From: Clostridiaceae bacterium
GTDB taxonomy: Bacteria > Bacillota > Clostridia > Peptostreptococcales > Natronincolaceae
Direction of reading: 5' to 3'
DNA length: 64,000 bases
NCBI GenBank assembly: GCA_020832135.1
Contig: JAFIFG010000057.1
Span: 30,146 to 94,145 of the forward strand
The stretch's first letter is position 1. Each line of letters opens with the position of its first letter. The notes below the pieces were generated by a model that saw nothing but the letters and a program-made list of their open reading frames with translations, did no database searches and was not told the DNA's origin. Positions 17,059 through 26,798 of the stretch are shown here, one piece after another. The position numbers and the translations under genes were made by a program.

Positions 17059-18321
17059 ATGAAAAAATCTATTGAAGTAAAAGACATTGCCTTTAAATAT
17101 AATGATGAGATGATTCTAAAAAAGTTAAATGTTGCTATTAAAGAAAATACCTTTATATCTATCATAGGACCTAATGGTTCTGGTAAATCAACCCTTTTAA
17201 AAACAATAGCTAGAAATTTATTGCCTCAAGAGGGTGCAGTATTTTTAAAAGAGAAAAATCTACAGAGCTACTCAGCGAAGGACTTAGCTAAAGAGATGGC
17301 AGTGGTTCCTCAAACCACAGAAGTGAATTATAACTTCACGGTGGAGGATATTGTTTTGATGGGTAGACACCCCCATATAAAAAGGTTCAAAAGAGAGGGT
17401 GTAAAGGACTTTGAAATTGTAAAAGAAGCAATGGAACTCACCAATACATGGCATTTAAGGGATAGATTTATAAATGAAATAAGTGGTGGTGAAAGACAGC
17501 GAGCTATTATAGCTAGAGCCTTAGCCCAAGAGTCTAAGATTATTTTGTTAGACGAGCCTACATCTGCGTTAGATATTCATCATCAAATAGAAATATTGGA
17601 TCTATTAAAGGAACTGAAGGAAGAAAAAGATGTAACCATTGTAGCAGTATTACATGATTTGAATCTAGCTGCTAGATATAGTGAGGAGATATTGTTATTA
17701 TATGAGGGAGAGGTCGTTACTATAGGTAGCACAGAAGAGGTTATTACAGTTGAGAACTTAAAAAAAGCATATAATATCGACATGATCGTAGAACGAAACG
17801 TCTATACAGGCGATTTGCAGGTATTTCCTATTTCTGCTAAAAACAAGCTTAACAAGAGATGTAAAAAAAGTAAACTTCTACATATTGTATGTGGTGGTGG
17901 TGTTGGCAAAGATATCATACAAAGTCTTTACGAAGAAGGATATGATCTTTCCATAGGTGTTGTAAATATTGGAGATAGCGATTGGGAGATAGGGAGGATA
18001 TTAAACCTAAAAATAGCTGAGGAATCTCCCTTTAGCGAAATAAGCGAAGAAGCAATGAAAAAAGGAAGTCAATTAGCAACAGAGGCAGATGCTATTATTT
18101 TAACCAGTATACCTATAGGTAAAGGAAATTTAAAAAATTTACAGATAGTAAAAGAACAATTAGAACAAGGAAAAACAGTTTATTTTTATAATGAATACAA
18201 ACATGTAACAAAGTTTGACTATACAAATGGAGATGGAATAAAGATGCTAGAACATTTAAAGTATTTAGGCTTATTGACATTGAATTGCAAGGCTGAATTA
18301 ATAAAAGTATTAAAGGGGTGA
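17059..18321 (+). CDS. btuD: Corrinoid ABC transporter ATPase with fused C-terminal domain
   Basis: A 420-residue protein, much longer than normal BtuD (about 250-270). Residues about 1-260 are a complete ABC ATPase: Walker A GPNGSGKST, signature ISGGERQR, Walker B IILLDEPTSALD and the switch His in VAVLHDLNLAARYS. Residues about 265-420 form a second, Rossmann-like domain starting LLHIVCGGGVGKDIIQSL and containing VVNIGDSDWEIGRIL, ADAIILTSIPIGKGNLKNL and KTVYFYNEY. I recognise this as a domain sometimes fused to transporter ATPases but cannot name a function; corrinoid sensing or remodelling is a guess. AGGTGA precedes the ATG at 17059. cobQ follows after 6 bases. Confidence 0.88.
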   Translation: MKKSIEVKDIAFKYNDEMILKKLNVAIKENTFISIIGPNGSGKSTLLKTIARNLLPQEGAVFLKEKNLQSYSAKDLAKEMAVVPQTTEVNYNFTVEDIVLMGRHPHIKRFKREGVKDFEIVKEAMELTNTWHLRDRFINEISGGERQRAIIARALAQESKIILLDEPTSALDIHHQIEILDLLKELKEEKDVTIVAVLHDLNLAARYSEEILLLYEGEVVTIGSTEEVITVENLKKAYNIDMIVERNVYTGDLQVFPISAKNKLNKRCKKSKLLHIVCGGGVGKDIIQSLYEEGYDLSIGVVNIGDSDWEIGRILNLKIAEESPFSEISEEAMKKGSQLATEADAIILTSIPIGKGNLKNLQIVKEQLEQGKTVYFYNEYKHVTKFDYTNGDGIKMLEHLKYLGLLTLNCKAELIKVLKG

Positions 18322-18327
18322 TTATAT

Positions 18328-19860
18328 ATGAAACGTGGAAAAAGTATTATGTTGCAGGGGACAGCATCATCAGTGGGAAAAAGTTTATTAACAGCAGCTC
18401 TTTGTAGGATTTTTAATAGGAATGGATATAAGACAATACCATTTAAATCACAAAATATGGCTTTGAATTCTTATATTACTGAAGAAGGTTTAGAGATGGG
18501 ACGAGCACAGGTGTTTCAAGCAGAGGCAGCCAACATTAAGCCTATGGCTTTAATGAATCCTGTCTTACTAAAGCCTACAGGAGATAGCTATGCCCAGGTA
18601 ATTATCAAGGGAAAAGTATATAAAAATATGACGGCTGTAGAATATCATGAATTTAAGCCTCAACTTAAGGAAATGATCAAAGAGGTCTATAATGAATTAG
18701 CAGATACCAATGATATTGTAGTGATCGAAGGTGCTGGCAGTCCAGCAGAGATAAATTTAAGGGATAAAGACATTGTTAATATGGGGATGGCGGAAATATC
18801 CGACAGTCCTGTTGTATTAATAGGAGATATCGATAAAGGTGGAGTTTTTGCTTCTTTATATGGTACGATCCTATTATTATCAGAAGAGGAAAGAAAGAGA
18901 GTAAAGGGAATTTTTATTAACAAGTTCAGAGGTGACAAAACAATATTAGAACCGGGATTAAAAATGCTAGAGGAATTAACAGGGATACCTGTGTTAGGTG
19001 TGATCCCTTATGGAGAGTTCAATATTGAAGATGAAGATAGTGTTACTGATAGATTTAAGAGAAACATCAATAAAGAAGGAAAAATCACAGTGGAGGTTAT
19101 TCAATTACCACATATTTCAAATTTTACAGATTTTCATATTTTTGAAACTCTGGCGGATGTTAATATCCGTTATGTAACTAGAGGAGATGTAATAGAAAAC
19201 CCTGATCTTCTCATTATACCTGGTTCCAAAAACACTATCGCTGACCTGAAGTATCTAAGAGAAAGCGGATTAGAAGGAGAAATTATAAGGGCCTATAGAC
19301 AAGGTAGTTATATATTTGGCATCTGCGGTGGTTATCAAATATTAGGTAATAAAATAGCTGATCCTCAAGGTGTAGAAGGTAGCATAGATGAAATTAATGG
19401 AATGAACCTGTTAGATGTAGAGACAATCTTTGAAGGTGAAAAGGTAACTACTCAAGTAGAGGCAGAAGTAAGTATTAAATCAAGTGGCATTATGAATAAC
19501 TGCCAAGGCATTTATGTAAAAGGTTATGAAATACATATGGGAAGAACAAAATTAGGGGATGATGCTGATCCGCTAGTTACAATAAATAAAAAACTGGGAG
19601 AAAAAGTTTGTTATCATGATGGGGCTATAAGTAAAGATGGTAGAGTTTGTGGTACCTATCTTCATGGCATTTTTGATGAAGTTGAATTTACCCAGACTAT
19701 TTTAAATAATATTTTAGAGAAAAAAGGATTGTCTCCTTCGAAGGAAAAACCCTTATCTCTTGAGGAATTTAAACAAAGGGAATACGATAAGCTTGCTGAT
19801 TTGGTGGAAAACAACATTGATTTAAATAGAATATATGACATATTGGAGGGTAGGTCTTGA
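18328..19860 (+). CDS. cobQ: Cobyric acid synthase
   Basis: Glutamine-dependent enzyme that amidates four side chains of adenosylcobyrinic a,c-diamide. 510 residues, normal length. The N-terminal synthetase domain has the P-loop-like [21 protein letters not shown] and [16 protein letters not shown]; the C-terminal glutaminase domain has the nucleophile Cys in [11 protein letters not shown] and the His motif [17 protein letters not shown] precedes the ATG. Its presence means the cell can amidate imported incomplete corrinoids or finish a ring made elsewhere. Its stop overlaps the cbiB start. Confidence 0.96.
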   Translation: MKRGKSIMLQGTASSVGKSLLTAALCRIFNRNGYKTIPFKSQNMALNSYITEEGLEMGRAQVFQAEAANIKPMALMNPVLLKPTGDSYAQVIIKGKVYKNMTAVEYHEFKPQLKEMIKEVYNELADTNDIVVIEGAGSPAEINLRDKDIVNMGMAEISDSPVVLIGDIDKGGVFASLYGTILLLSEEERKRVKGIFINKFRGDKTILEPGLKMLEELTGIPVLGVIPYGEFNIEDEDSVTDRFKRNINKEGKITVEVIQLPHISNFTDFHIFETLADVNIRYVTRGDVIENPDLLIIPGSKNTIADLKYLRESGLEGEIIRAYRQGSYIFGICGGYQILGNKIADPQGVEGSIDEINGMNLLDVETIFEGEKVTTQVEAEVSIKSSGIMNNCQGIYVKGYEIHMGRTKLGDDADPLVTINKKLGEKVCYHDGAISKDGRVCGTYLHGIFDEVEFTQTILNNILEKKGLSPSKEKPLSLEEFKQREYDKLADLVENNIDLNRIYDILEGRS

Positions 19861-20807
19861 AAATATTATTAAGTGCCTATATATTAGATATATTTTTAGG
19901 AGACCCTCAAGGATTTCCCCATCCTGTAAGATATATCGGTAATTTGATTACCTATTTAGAAAAAAAAATTCTAAAGGAAAATCAAAGTAATAGAGAAAAA
20001 TTACTAATGGGAGCTATCTTATGTTTAACCGTTGTTATAGTCACTTATATAACCACTTTTGGTATTGTTAATATTACATATTCTATAAGTAATTACTTAG
20101 GAATAGTGGTATCGGTTTTATTGGGATATACAACATTAGCAACAAAAAGCCTTGACACGGAAACTAGAAAAGTATATAGAAAATTACAGGGTCACCATAT
20201 AAAGGATGCAAGGTTGGCATTATCCTATATTGTAGGTAGAGATACGGAGGATTTAGAAGAAGAAGAAATAGCAAGAGCTGCCGTAGAGACCATAGGAGAA
20301 AATATATCCGATGGTATTATTGCACCTATGTTCTATTTTTTTCTAGGGGGTGTTCCCTTAGCTATGGCCTATAAGGCTGTGAACACCTTAGACTCTATGG
20401 TGGGATATAAGAATGAAAAGTATTTATACTTTGGGAGAGTTTCAGCAAAAGTTGATGATTTTTTTAATTATATTCCAGCCAGATTAACTGGAGGGTTGAT
20501 TATTACAGCCGCTTTTTTTATGAAATGTAATTATAGAAATAGTTTTAAAATAGTTTTAAGGGATAGAAAAAATCACAACAGTCCAAATGCTGGATATCCT
20601 GAAGCTGCTGTGGCAGGAGCACTTAACATACAATTAGGAGGCACCAACAAATATTTTGGTAAAACAATTTACAAGCCTACAATTGGAGATAAGGTAGAGG
20701 AGTTAAATGCTCAGCATATTATTAAAACCATTAGGTTAATGTATGGGACATCTGCTGTTGGAATTATAGTGTTCTCTGCACTGAAGCTTGTTATGGAGGT
20801 GGTATAA
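19857..20807 (+). CDS. cbiB: Adenosylcobinamide-phosphate synthase
   Basis: Membrane enzyme that attaches (R)-1-amino-2-propanol phosphate to adenosylcobyric acid. 316 residues. The start motif [21 protein letters not shown] and the [20 protein letters not shown] and [14 protein letters not shown] blocks define CbiB/CobD. The start is a TTG overlapping the cobQ stop (sequence CTTGA), a translational-coupling arrangement; GGAGGGTAGG precedes it. The product is the substrate of CobU, the first gene of the operon. Confidence 0.94.
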   Translation: MKILLSAYILDIFLGDPQGFPHPVRYIGNLITYLEKKILKENQSNREKLLMGAILCLTVVIVTYITTFGIVNITYSISNYLGIVVSVLLGYTTLATKSLDTETRKVYRKLQGHHIKDARLALSYIVGRDTEDLEEEEIARAAVETIGENISDGIIAPMFYFFLGGVPLAMAYKAVNTLDSMVGYKNEKYLYFGRVSAKVDDFFNYIPARLTGGLIITAAFFMKCNYRNSFKIVLRDRKNHNSPNAGYPEAAVAGALNIQLGGTNKYFGKTIYKPTIGDKVEELNAQHIIKTIRLMYGTSAVGIIVFSALKLVMEVV

Positions 20808-20808
20808 C

Positions 20809-21891
20809 ATGACCCATGGAGGAAATATATTTGAAATCCAAAGAAATTGTAATATTGATAAAAACCAACTTTTAGACTATAGTGCAAATATTAATCCTTT
20901 AGGAGTGCCACAAACCTTTAAAAAGATTATGAAGGAATCTTTAGAGGATATAGAGCATTATCCAGATATACATTATGATGCATTAAAGACAGCTATTGAA
21001 AAATATTATACTATAGATAAAAGTCATATTTACTTAGGAAATGGGGCTGCTGAAATAATTTTCAATACTATAAGGGCTATAGCTCCTAAAAAAAGTATCT
21101 TATTAGCACCTACCTTCAGTGAATATGCTAAGGCATTAAATGCAGTAGATAGTGTTATTGAAGAAGTTCATTTGAAAAAGGAGGATGAATTTTCTTTAGA
21201 TATGGAAGAGTTAATAGAAACAATAGATACTTCAACAGATTTAGTAGTTTTGTGTAATCCAAACAACCCTACTGGAACATTGATAGAAACAAAAGATATA
21301 GTAAAACTATTAAAAAAATGTCATGAAAAAAACACATATTTAATGATAGACGAAGCATTTATGGATTTTATAGAAGAGGACAAATTCTACAGTATGCTAC
21401 ATAGCTATAAGCTGTATCCTCATTTGATTATAGTACGTGCCTTCACAAAATTTTATAGTATACCCGGTATGAGGTTAGGTTTTGGAGTTTGTTGTAATGA
21501 AGGTATACTAAAGAAAATTTATAAAATAACACCACCTTGGAACTTGAATACCTTTGCTAGCTATTTTGGAAAGGTGCTTTTAACCGAGGAACAGTACGTA
21601 AAGGAAACCTATCAATGGCTAAAAGAAGAAAAAAGTCGTTTTGTAACAGCATTAGAGAAGATAGAAGGCATGAAAACTTTTGCCCCCTCTGTGAATTTTA
21701 TATTAATTAAAATCCTAAAACCCTCTATGACAGTGGATGAATTAAGAGATAAGTTATTAAAAAAAGGTATTTTAATTAGAGATTGTAGTAATTTCAATGG
21801 ACTTGATAAAAGTTATTTTAGAATAGCTATTAAAGATGAGGCATCTAATGATATACTTATAGAGAATTTAAAGATAGTAATGGGAAAATAG
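20809..21891 (+). CDS. cobD: L-threonine-O-3-phosphate decarboxylase (PLP-dependent)
   Basis: Makes (R)-1-amino-2-propanol O-phosphate, the linker used by CbiB. 360 residues of the HisC-like class I/II aminotransferase fold. MTHGGNIFEIQRN at the start and ANINPLGVP are typical of CobD rather than HisC; CNPNNPTGTL binds PLP and the Schiff-base lysine is in RAFTKFYSIPGMRLG. The ATG at 20809 has GGAGGTGG upstream; an earlier ATG at 20788 lies inside cbiB. It appears to be the last gene of the cobalamin operon. Confidence 0.92.
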   Translation: MTHGGNIFEIQRNCNIDKNQLLDYSANINPLGVPQTFKKIMKESLEDIEHYPDIHYDALKTAIEKYYTIDKSHIYLGNGAAEIIFNTIRAIAPKKSILLAPTFSEYAKALNAVDSVIEEVHLKKEDEFSLDMEELIETIDTSTDLVVLCNPNNPTGTLIETKDIVKLLKKCHEKNTYLMIDEAFMDFIEEDKFYSMLHSYKLYPHLIIVRAFTKFYSIPGMRLGFGVCCNEGILKKIYKITPPWNLNTFASYFGKVLLTEEQYVKETYQWLKEEKSRFVTALEKIEGMKTFAPSVNFILIKILKPSMTVDELRDKLLKKGILIRDCSNFNGLDKSYFRIAIKDEASNDILIENLKIVMGK

Positions 21892-21918
21892 ACTTTAAAA
21901 GTTAGGGGAAGAAGGTCG

Positions 21919-23043
21919 ATGAAAAAAATTTCTTTACTTATACTAATCTTTCTATTTTTTAGCATACCGTTTTTTTCCTATGGAGACTCTGCTTTAGCCT
22001 CTGAAACTGTTCGAGGAAGGATTGTTGAAATTACCAAAGACTTACCGGAAATTCAGGAAATTATTATTGAAGTAAGACAAGGTACTTTTAAAGGACAAAC
22101 CATAAAAACCAATCATGCTTTGTCTGGAAACCCTGGAAGGGACTTTTACTTCCAAGAAGGTGAACGGGTGTTGTTATGGATTGAAAGTCAAGATGGTGTT
22201 ATTACAAGGAGTTATGTTAGAGAAATAATAAGAGATCATTATGTAGGGTACTTAGCTATATTTTTTGTTTTTTCTCTTATATTAATTGGGGGACTAAAGG
22301 GTTTAAAAACTGTAGCTACACTAGGTATTACAGGCTTTCTTGTACTAAAGGTACTTATACCACTTATTTTAAAAGGCTATCCGCCTATTCTCACGACCAT
22401 TGCTGTAGCATCCCTTATTGTAGTGACAACTGTAATTATTATTAGTGGCTTTAACAAGAAAACAGTTGCTGCTATCATAGGTACTATTGGGGGAGTGATT
22501 ATTGCAGGAATCCTTGCTTGGACCATGACCAATGCAACTAGGTTAACTGGATTAAGTGGGGATGAAGCACAGATGCTAATGTATATTCCTCAAAGAACAA
22601 ATTTTGATTTTAGAGGCTTATTATTTGCTGGGATGATTATTGGAGCTATAGGTGCTGTTCTAGATATTGGCATGTCAGTATCTTCCGCAATGGATGAAGT
22701 GAAGAGAATGAATCCGACTATTAATACAAAGGATTTAATTAAATCAGGACTCAATGTAGGAAAGGATATTATGGGAACTATGGCTAATACATTAATTTTA
22801 GCCTACACAGGAGCTTCTATGTCACTTTTGTTAGTTTTAGTAGCTTATGATATTCCATTTGCACGGGTAGTGAATATGGATGCAATGGCAACAGAAATTA
22901 TTAGGGTGTTAGCTGGTAGTATAGGATTAATATATGCTATACCTATTACAGCTATTGTGGCTGGATTTCTCTATCAGAAGACGAGTTTTTCAATGAAGAG
23001 AGATATTAAGAAGAGTAATAAGAGTAAGAAAAAAACAGTATAG
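21919..23043 (+). CDS. YibE/F family membrane protein
   Basis: A 374-residue membrane protein of the YibE/F-like family. The N-terminus is a signal-like segment (about 1-25), followed by an extracytoplasmic beta-rich region (VRGRIVEITKDLPEIQEI to about 100), then seven or eight hydrophobic segments. The conserved block is DEAQMLMYIPQRTNFDFRGLLFAGMIIGAIGAVLDIGMSV with NPTINTKDLIKSGLNVGKDIMG. The family is widespread in Firmicutes; transport has been suggested but no substrate is established. It follows cobD after 27 bases and may be read from the same transcript, but nothing links it to cobalamin. Confidence 0.85.
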   Translation: MKKISLLILIFLFFSIPFFSYGDSALASETVRGRIVEITKDLPEIQEIIIEVRQGTFKGQTIKTNHALSGNPGRDFYFQEGERVLLWIESQDGVITRSYVREIIRDHYVGYLAIFFVFSLILIGGLKGLKTVATLGITGFLVLKVLIPLILKGYPPILTTIAVASLIVVTTVIIISGFNKKTVAAIIGTIGGVIIAGILAWTMTNATRLTGLSGDEAQMLMYIPQRTNFDFRGLLFAGMIIGAIGAVLDIGMSVSSAMDEVKRMNPTINTKDLIKSGLNVGKDIMGTMANTLILAYTGASMSLLLVLVAYDIPFARVVNMDAMATEIIRVLAGSIGLIYAIPITAIVAGFLYQKTSFSMKRDIKKSNKSKKKTV

Positions 23044-23069
23044 TTTTAAGATTATAGGCAAAAATGCAA

Positions 23070-23107
23070 AAAAAGGGCGATTTTTTTAATAAAAAATCTG
23101 CCCTTTG
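23070..23107. terminator. Bidirectional terminator between yibE/F and fur-family genes
   Basis: AAAGGGC-GATTTTTT pairs with AAAAAATC-T-GCCCTTT around a short TTAAT loop, giving T tracts on both strands between convergent genes. Confidence 0.75.
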
Positions 23108-23154
23108 TCTATTTGTTACTTTTTCCATAATGCAACACTTAGAAGTCAACGATT

Positions 23155-23565
23155 TTAAGATGCACAATTTGAACATGTACCATAAAAGCACAATTGCTGC
23201 TTAGCAATTTTATAATTTGCGATAGATTCTATTTTGCTTGATAGATTTTCAAAGTGCTCATTATCTATGTCTTCAACCTTCTGACATAGAGTACAAACAA
23301 CATGAGAGTGATTGTTAATATTTGAATCGTATCTAAAGCTATTTTCCCCTATGTTGAGTACTTGAATCAATCCTAGTTCAACAAAAAGTTCCAAAGATTT
23401 GTATACTGTGGCTAAACTGATTGTTGGATAGGCAGGAGAAAGCTTCTTATAAATTGCCTCTGCATTAGGGTGTCCAGTACAATTTCTTACAGCATCGTAA
23501 ATAGCAATACGCTGTGGAGTAATTTTGCAGTTTTTAGTTTTAAGTGATTTAATCAGTACATCCAT
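23155..23565 (-). CDS. Fur-family transcriptional regulator, PerR-like
   Basis: A 136-residue metal-dependent repressor. The winged helix covers about residues 1-80, with KITPQRIAIYDAVRNCTGHPNAEAIY and the recognition helix SLATVYKSLELFVELGLIQ. The regulatory metal ligands are visible as RYDSNINNHSHVVC plus the earlier His, and the structural zinc site as CTLC and CSNC near the C-terminus. The set of H, D, H, H and D resembles PerR (peroxide sensing) more than Fur or Zur, but ligand pattern alone does not prove it. A strong minus-strand promoter with an overlapping palindrome suggests autoregulation. Confidence 0.88.
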   Translation of the reverse strand: MDVLIKSLKTKNCKITPQRIAIYDAVRNCTGHPNAEAIYKKLSPAYPTISLATVYKSLELFVELGLIQVLNIGENSFRYDSNINNHSHVVCTLCQKVEDIDNEHFENLSSKIESIANYKIAKQQLCFYGTCSNCAS

Positions 23566-23617
23566 AATTTAATACCCCCCCGGATATAAACAAATTATTA
23601 TTTGATATTTCATTTTC

Positions 23618-23646
23618 ATTATAGAATAATGTTAATAATTTGTCAA
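23618..23646 (-). promoter_or_regulatory. Consensus sigma-A promoter of the fur-family gene
   Basis: On the minus strand: -35 TTGACA (23646-23641), a 17-base spacer and -10 TATAAT (23623-23618), a full match to consensus. The palindrome CATTAT-AGA-ATAATG at 23617-23631 covers the -10 element, the usual place for a repressor to act. Confidence 0.8.
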
Positions 23647-23796
23647 AACATATTTATAAGCTTTTAGGAAATATTTCTAATAAATACTATATTTTACCAG
23701 AAACAATAAATACTATTTCATAAGAAAGACTCAATTGCTTTGAAAAAGTAAATAATAAAACAGAACAATGTAAGCATAAATAAAAGGAGCGATATA

Positions 23797-24621
23797 ATGA
23801 GATATAAGTTAATTGTGTTAGATATGGATGGAACTTTGCTAAATAGTAAACACGAAATAAGTCCAAAAAATAAAAAAATATTAAAAGAAGCGATGAACCA
23901 AGAGGTGAAAATAGCCATAGCCACAGGGAGGATATTTGCTTCTGCTAAGTTTTATGCAAAGTTAGTAGGAATTAAAGCTCCAATTATTGCCTGCAATGGA
24001 GCCTTAATAAAAGATTATGAGAAGGAAGAAGTCATTTACTCCAATGCCATGAAAAAAGAAGATGTCATAGCTATAGTAGAATTATGTAAAAAACATGACT
24101 TATATTTTAAATTTTATGACGAAAATACTTTTTATGTCGAAGAGTTAAATAGTAGCTCTTTACAATATCAAAAGTGGAATCTACAGCAATCTAAAGAAGA
24201 TAAAATTAATATAGTTGAGCTAGGAGATGCTATTGATTATTTACAAAATAATGATGTAGATATTTTAAAAATGTCTATTATAAATGAAGATACTGAAAAA
24301 TTACAAGATATAAGAAAGTATATAGAAAAAATCAGCACAATAGAAATTAACAAATCCTGGTATAACAATATAGAAATTATGAACAAAGGAGTGTCTAAAG
24401 GAAAGGCTATCGAAGGACTAAGAAAAATATTACAGGTTGATGAAGAAGAAATTATTGCATTTGGTGATAATTACAATGATTTATCCATGAAGGATTATGT
24501 AGGAGCCTTTGTATCCATGGAGAATGGTGAAGCCTACGTCAGAGAAAAGGCAAACTATATTACGAAAAGCAATGATGAGGATGGTGTAGCTGAAGGAATT
24601 ATAAAATATGTGTTATCTTAA
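23797..24621 (+). CDS. Cof-type HAD-IIB sugar/nucleotide phosphatase
   Basis: A 274-residue haloacid dehalogenase-type phosphatase. Motif I is LIVLDMDGTLLNSKHEIS at the N-terminus, motif II lies in IAIATGR, and motifs III/IV are KGKAIEGL and IAFGDNYNDLSM. The IIB cap (alpha/beta, about residues 85-190) marks the Cof/YbjI group, which acts on diverse phosphorylated metabolites. The exact substrate is unknown. AAAGGAGCGAT precedes the ATG and a terminator follows. Confidence 0.92.
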   Translation: MRYKLIVLDMDGTLLNSKHEISPKNKKILKEAMNQEVKIAIATGRIFASAKFYAKLVGIKAPIIACNGALIKDYEKEEVIYSNAMKKEDVIAIVELCKKHDLYFKFYDENTFYVEELNSSSLQYQKWNLQQSKEDKINIVELGDAIDYLQNNDVDILKMSIINEDTEKLQDIRKYIEKISTIEINKSWYNNIEIMNKGVSKGKAIEGLRKILQVDEEEIIAFGDNYNDLSMKDYVGAFVSMENGEAYVREKANYITKSNDEDGVAEGIIKYVLS

Positions 24622-24630
24622 ATGTTATAT

Positions 24631-24664
24631 ACTTCTATCCTAATATGGTATAGAAGTTTTTTTA
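24631..24664 (+). terminator. Terminator after the HAD phosphatase
   Basis: ACTTCTAT (24631-24638) pairs with ATAGAAGT (24650-24657), extended by CC/GG with one bulge, followed by seven T residues. Confidence 0.75.
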
Positions 24665-24792
24665 TATAGAAAAAAATTAGAATAAATTAACAAAATTTGC
24701 AGGAAAGTTTTGTGTTTTATTGAATATAAATACCAAGAATGAATTTTCTAATTATTAAGAAAATCATCAAAAACTAAAAAGGAGGAGTAGAA

Positions 24793-26565
24793 TTGAAAAA
24801 AAGTTATAGCAAAAAAATATTTGTAGCATTATTGATTGTTGCTATGATGATTTCATCTATGGCAGGAGTTTTTGTTTATGGGGAAGCCGCTGATATCACC
24901 ACCATAACAATTCTTCATACCAATGATATTCATGGTAGAGTTGATGAAGGAACATTTGATGGAATGGGTTTTGGAAAAATTGCTACATTAGTAAATCAAC
25001 ACAGAGAGCAATATCCTAATGTATTGTTATTAGATGGTGGGGATACAGTACATGGATTGCCTATAGCAACCATGGTGGAAGGACAAAGTATTATTGAAAT
25101 CATGAATGCTATAGGGTATGATGCTATGGTAGCTGGGAATCATGATTTTAACTATGGACAAGAAAGATTAGTAGAATTAAATGAAATTGCTGATTTTCCC
25201 ATATTAGCTGCTAATGTTATTAAAGAAGATGGCGAATTGTTACTACCAAGTCATATGATTCAAGAAGTAGATGGTATTAAAATAGGTATCTTTGGATTAG
25301 CTACACCTGAAACAATCTTTAAATCTCATCCTAAAGGAGTAGTGGGATTGACCTTTGAAGATACTGTAGAGGCAGCAAAAAGAATGGTGGCTGAACTAGA
25401 AAATCAAGTAGATATTATTATCGCAGTAGGACATCTAGGTATAGATGAAGAAACCTTTGATACAAGTAAAAGAGTAGTGGAAAATGTTAAAGGGATTGAT
25501 TTATTTGTAGATGGACATAGCCATACTGTACTAGAAAATGGATTATTAGTAGAAGACACTTTGATTGTAAGTGCAGGTGAGTATGGGCAATACTTAGGTG
25601 TAGTACAACTTACAATAGAAAATGGAATATTAGTAGATTTAGAAGCCAGCTTAATCTCAAAAGAAGAAGTAGAAGAGCTTGAAGAAGATGAAGGAGTTAT
25701 GGCGGTAATAAATGGCATCAAGGAGCAACAAAGTCAAATATTATCTGATGTAGTGGGTACAACAACTGTCCCATTAGTGGGAGAAAGAGAAGTGGTTAGA
25801 GTTGAAGAATCTAACTTAGGAAACCTAATTACGGATGTGTTTTTAGAAGCAACTGGAGCAGATGTTGCATTAACCAATGGTGGTGGTATCCGTACATCTA
25901 TAGAAGCTGGTGAGATAACAAGAGGAAATATTATAGCTGTATTCCCATTTGGAAACTCTATTGAAGTTAAGAAAGTAACAGGAGCTATTATTAAAGAGGC
26001 ATTAGAGCATGGAACAGATGCTTATCCAGAAGCTAAAGGAGGCTTTCCTCATGTTGCAGGAATGACCTTTACTATTGATGTTAATAGACCAATAGGAGAC
26101 AGAGTAGTAGATATAAAAGTAAATGGAGAAGCCTTAGAAATAGAAAAAGAATATACACTAGCTACCAATGATTTCTTAGCTGCTGGTGGAGATGGTTATA
26201 CAATGCTTATAGAACCACCAACAATAAGAGTATTAATGGCAATGGATGAAGCTTTGGTGGACTATATTAGAGCAAGAGAAGTTATAGAGCCAAAGGTGGA
26301 GGGAAGAATTACTGCTACAGAGCTAGTGGTTGAGGAAGAAAAAGAAGAAGTAGTAGAGCAACCAGTAATTAAAGAGCCAATAGTAGAAGAGCCAATAGAA
26401 GTAATAGAACCAAAGACTACAATTTATATAGTACAGCCAGGAGATTGGTTATCTAGAATAGCAATTAGATATGGAACTACGTGGGAAGAACTTCAAGAAA
26501 TGAATGATATTAAAAATGCTAATCTAATTTTCCCAGGACAAAAGCTAGTGGTTCCTGTACAATAA
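24793..26565 (+). CDS. Secreted 5'-nucleotidase/metallophosphoesterase with C-terminal LysM
   Basis: A 590-residue secreted enzyme. It has a signal peptide (about 1-29), then the calcineurin-like phosphoesterase domain with metal motifs [28 protein letters not shown] and DGHSH, and a 5'-nucleotidase C-terminal domain with ALTNGGGIR and [13 protein letters not shown]. After an acidic V/E/P-rich linker (about 510-540) there is a single LysM domain ([19 protein letters not shown] to LVVPVQ), which would bind peptidoglycan and hold the enzyme in the wall. It likely releases nucleosides and phosphate from external nucleotides. The start is TTG with AAGGAGGAG upstream. Confidence 0.93.
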   Translation: MKKSYSKKIFVALLIVAMMISSMAGVFVYGEAADITTITILHTNDIHGRVDEGTFDGMGFGKIATLVNQHREQYPNVLLLDGGDTVHGLPIATMVEGQSIIEIMNAIGYDAMVAGNHDFNYGQERLVELNEIADFPILAANVIKEDGELLLPSHMIQEVDGIKIGIFGLATPETIFKSHPKGVVGLTFEDTVEAAKRMVAELENQVDIIIAVGHLGIDEETFDTSKRVVENVKGIDLFVDGHSHTVLENGLLVEDTLIVSAGEYGQYLGVVQLTIENGILVDLEASLISKEEVEELEEDEGVMAVINGIKEQQSQILSDVVGTTTVPLVGEREVVRVEESNLGNLITDVFLEATGADVALTNGGGIRTSIEAGEITRGNIIAVFPFGNSIEVKKVTGAIIKEALEHGTDAYPEAKGGFPHVAGMTFTIDVNRPIGDRVVDIKVNGEALEIEKEYTLATNDFLAAGGDGYTMLIEPPTIRVLMAMDEALVDYIRAREVIEPKVEGRITATELVVEEEKEEVVEQPVIKEPIVEEPIEVIEPKTTIYIVQPGDWLSRIAIRYGTTWEELQEMNDIKNANLIFPGQKLVVPVQ

Positions 26566-26591
26566 AAATATTTTTATAAAAAGTACTTATT

Positions 26592-26629
26592 AATTAAAGC
26601 ATGGCTATTAGAGTCATGCTTTAATTTTA
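26592..26629 (+). terminator. Terminator after the first nucleotidase
   Basis: A 12-bp perfect stem AATTAAAGCATG / CATGCTTTAATT (26592-26603 with 26615-26626) with a T-rich 3' side. Confidence 0.75.
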
Positions 26630-26651
26630 TCTCTCATATAGTAATTAAAAT

Positions 26652-26712
26652 AAATCAGACTATAGTTCAGTGAAAGTAAAAAACTCACTCTGAATTGTAG
26701 TCTGATTTTGTA
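26652..26712 (+). terminator. Second long hairpin, tandem terminator or small repeat
   Basis: An imperfect stem of about 19 bp (26652-26670 with 26690-26708, two G-T pairs) ends in TTTT. It lies 23 bases beyond the first terminator and before the DUF362 gene. It may be a back-up terminator. Confidence 0.55.
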
Positions 26713-26798
26713 GTTAGATGCTTTATTATAATGAATAAGATTAAACTGAATGGGGAGAAATATAGTTAAAAAGTAAGATGAATCTAGGAGGAATTATT

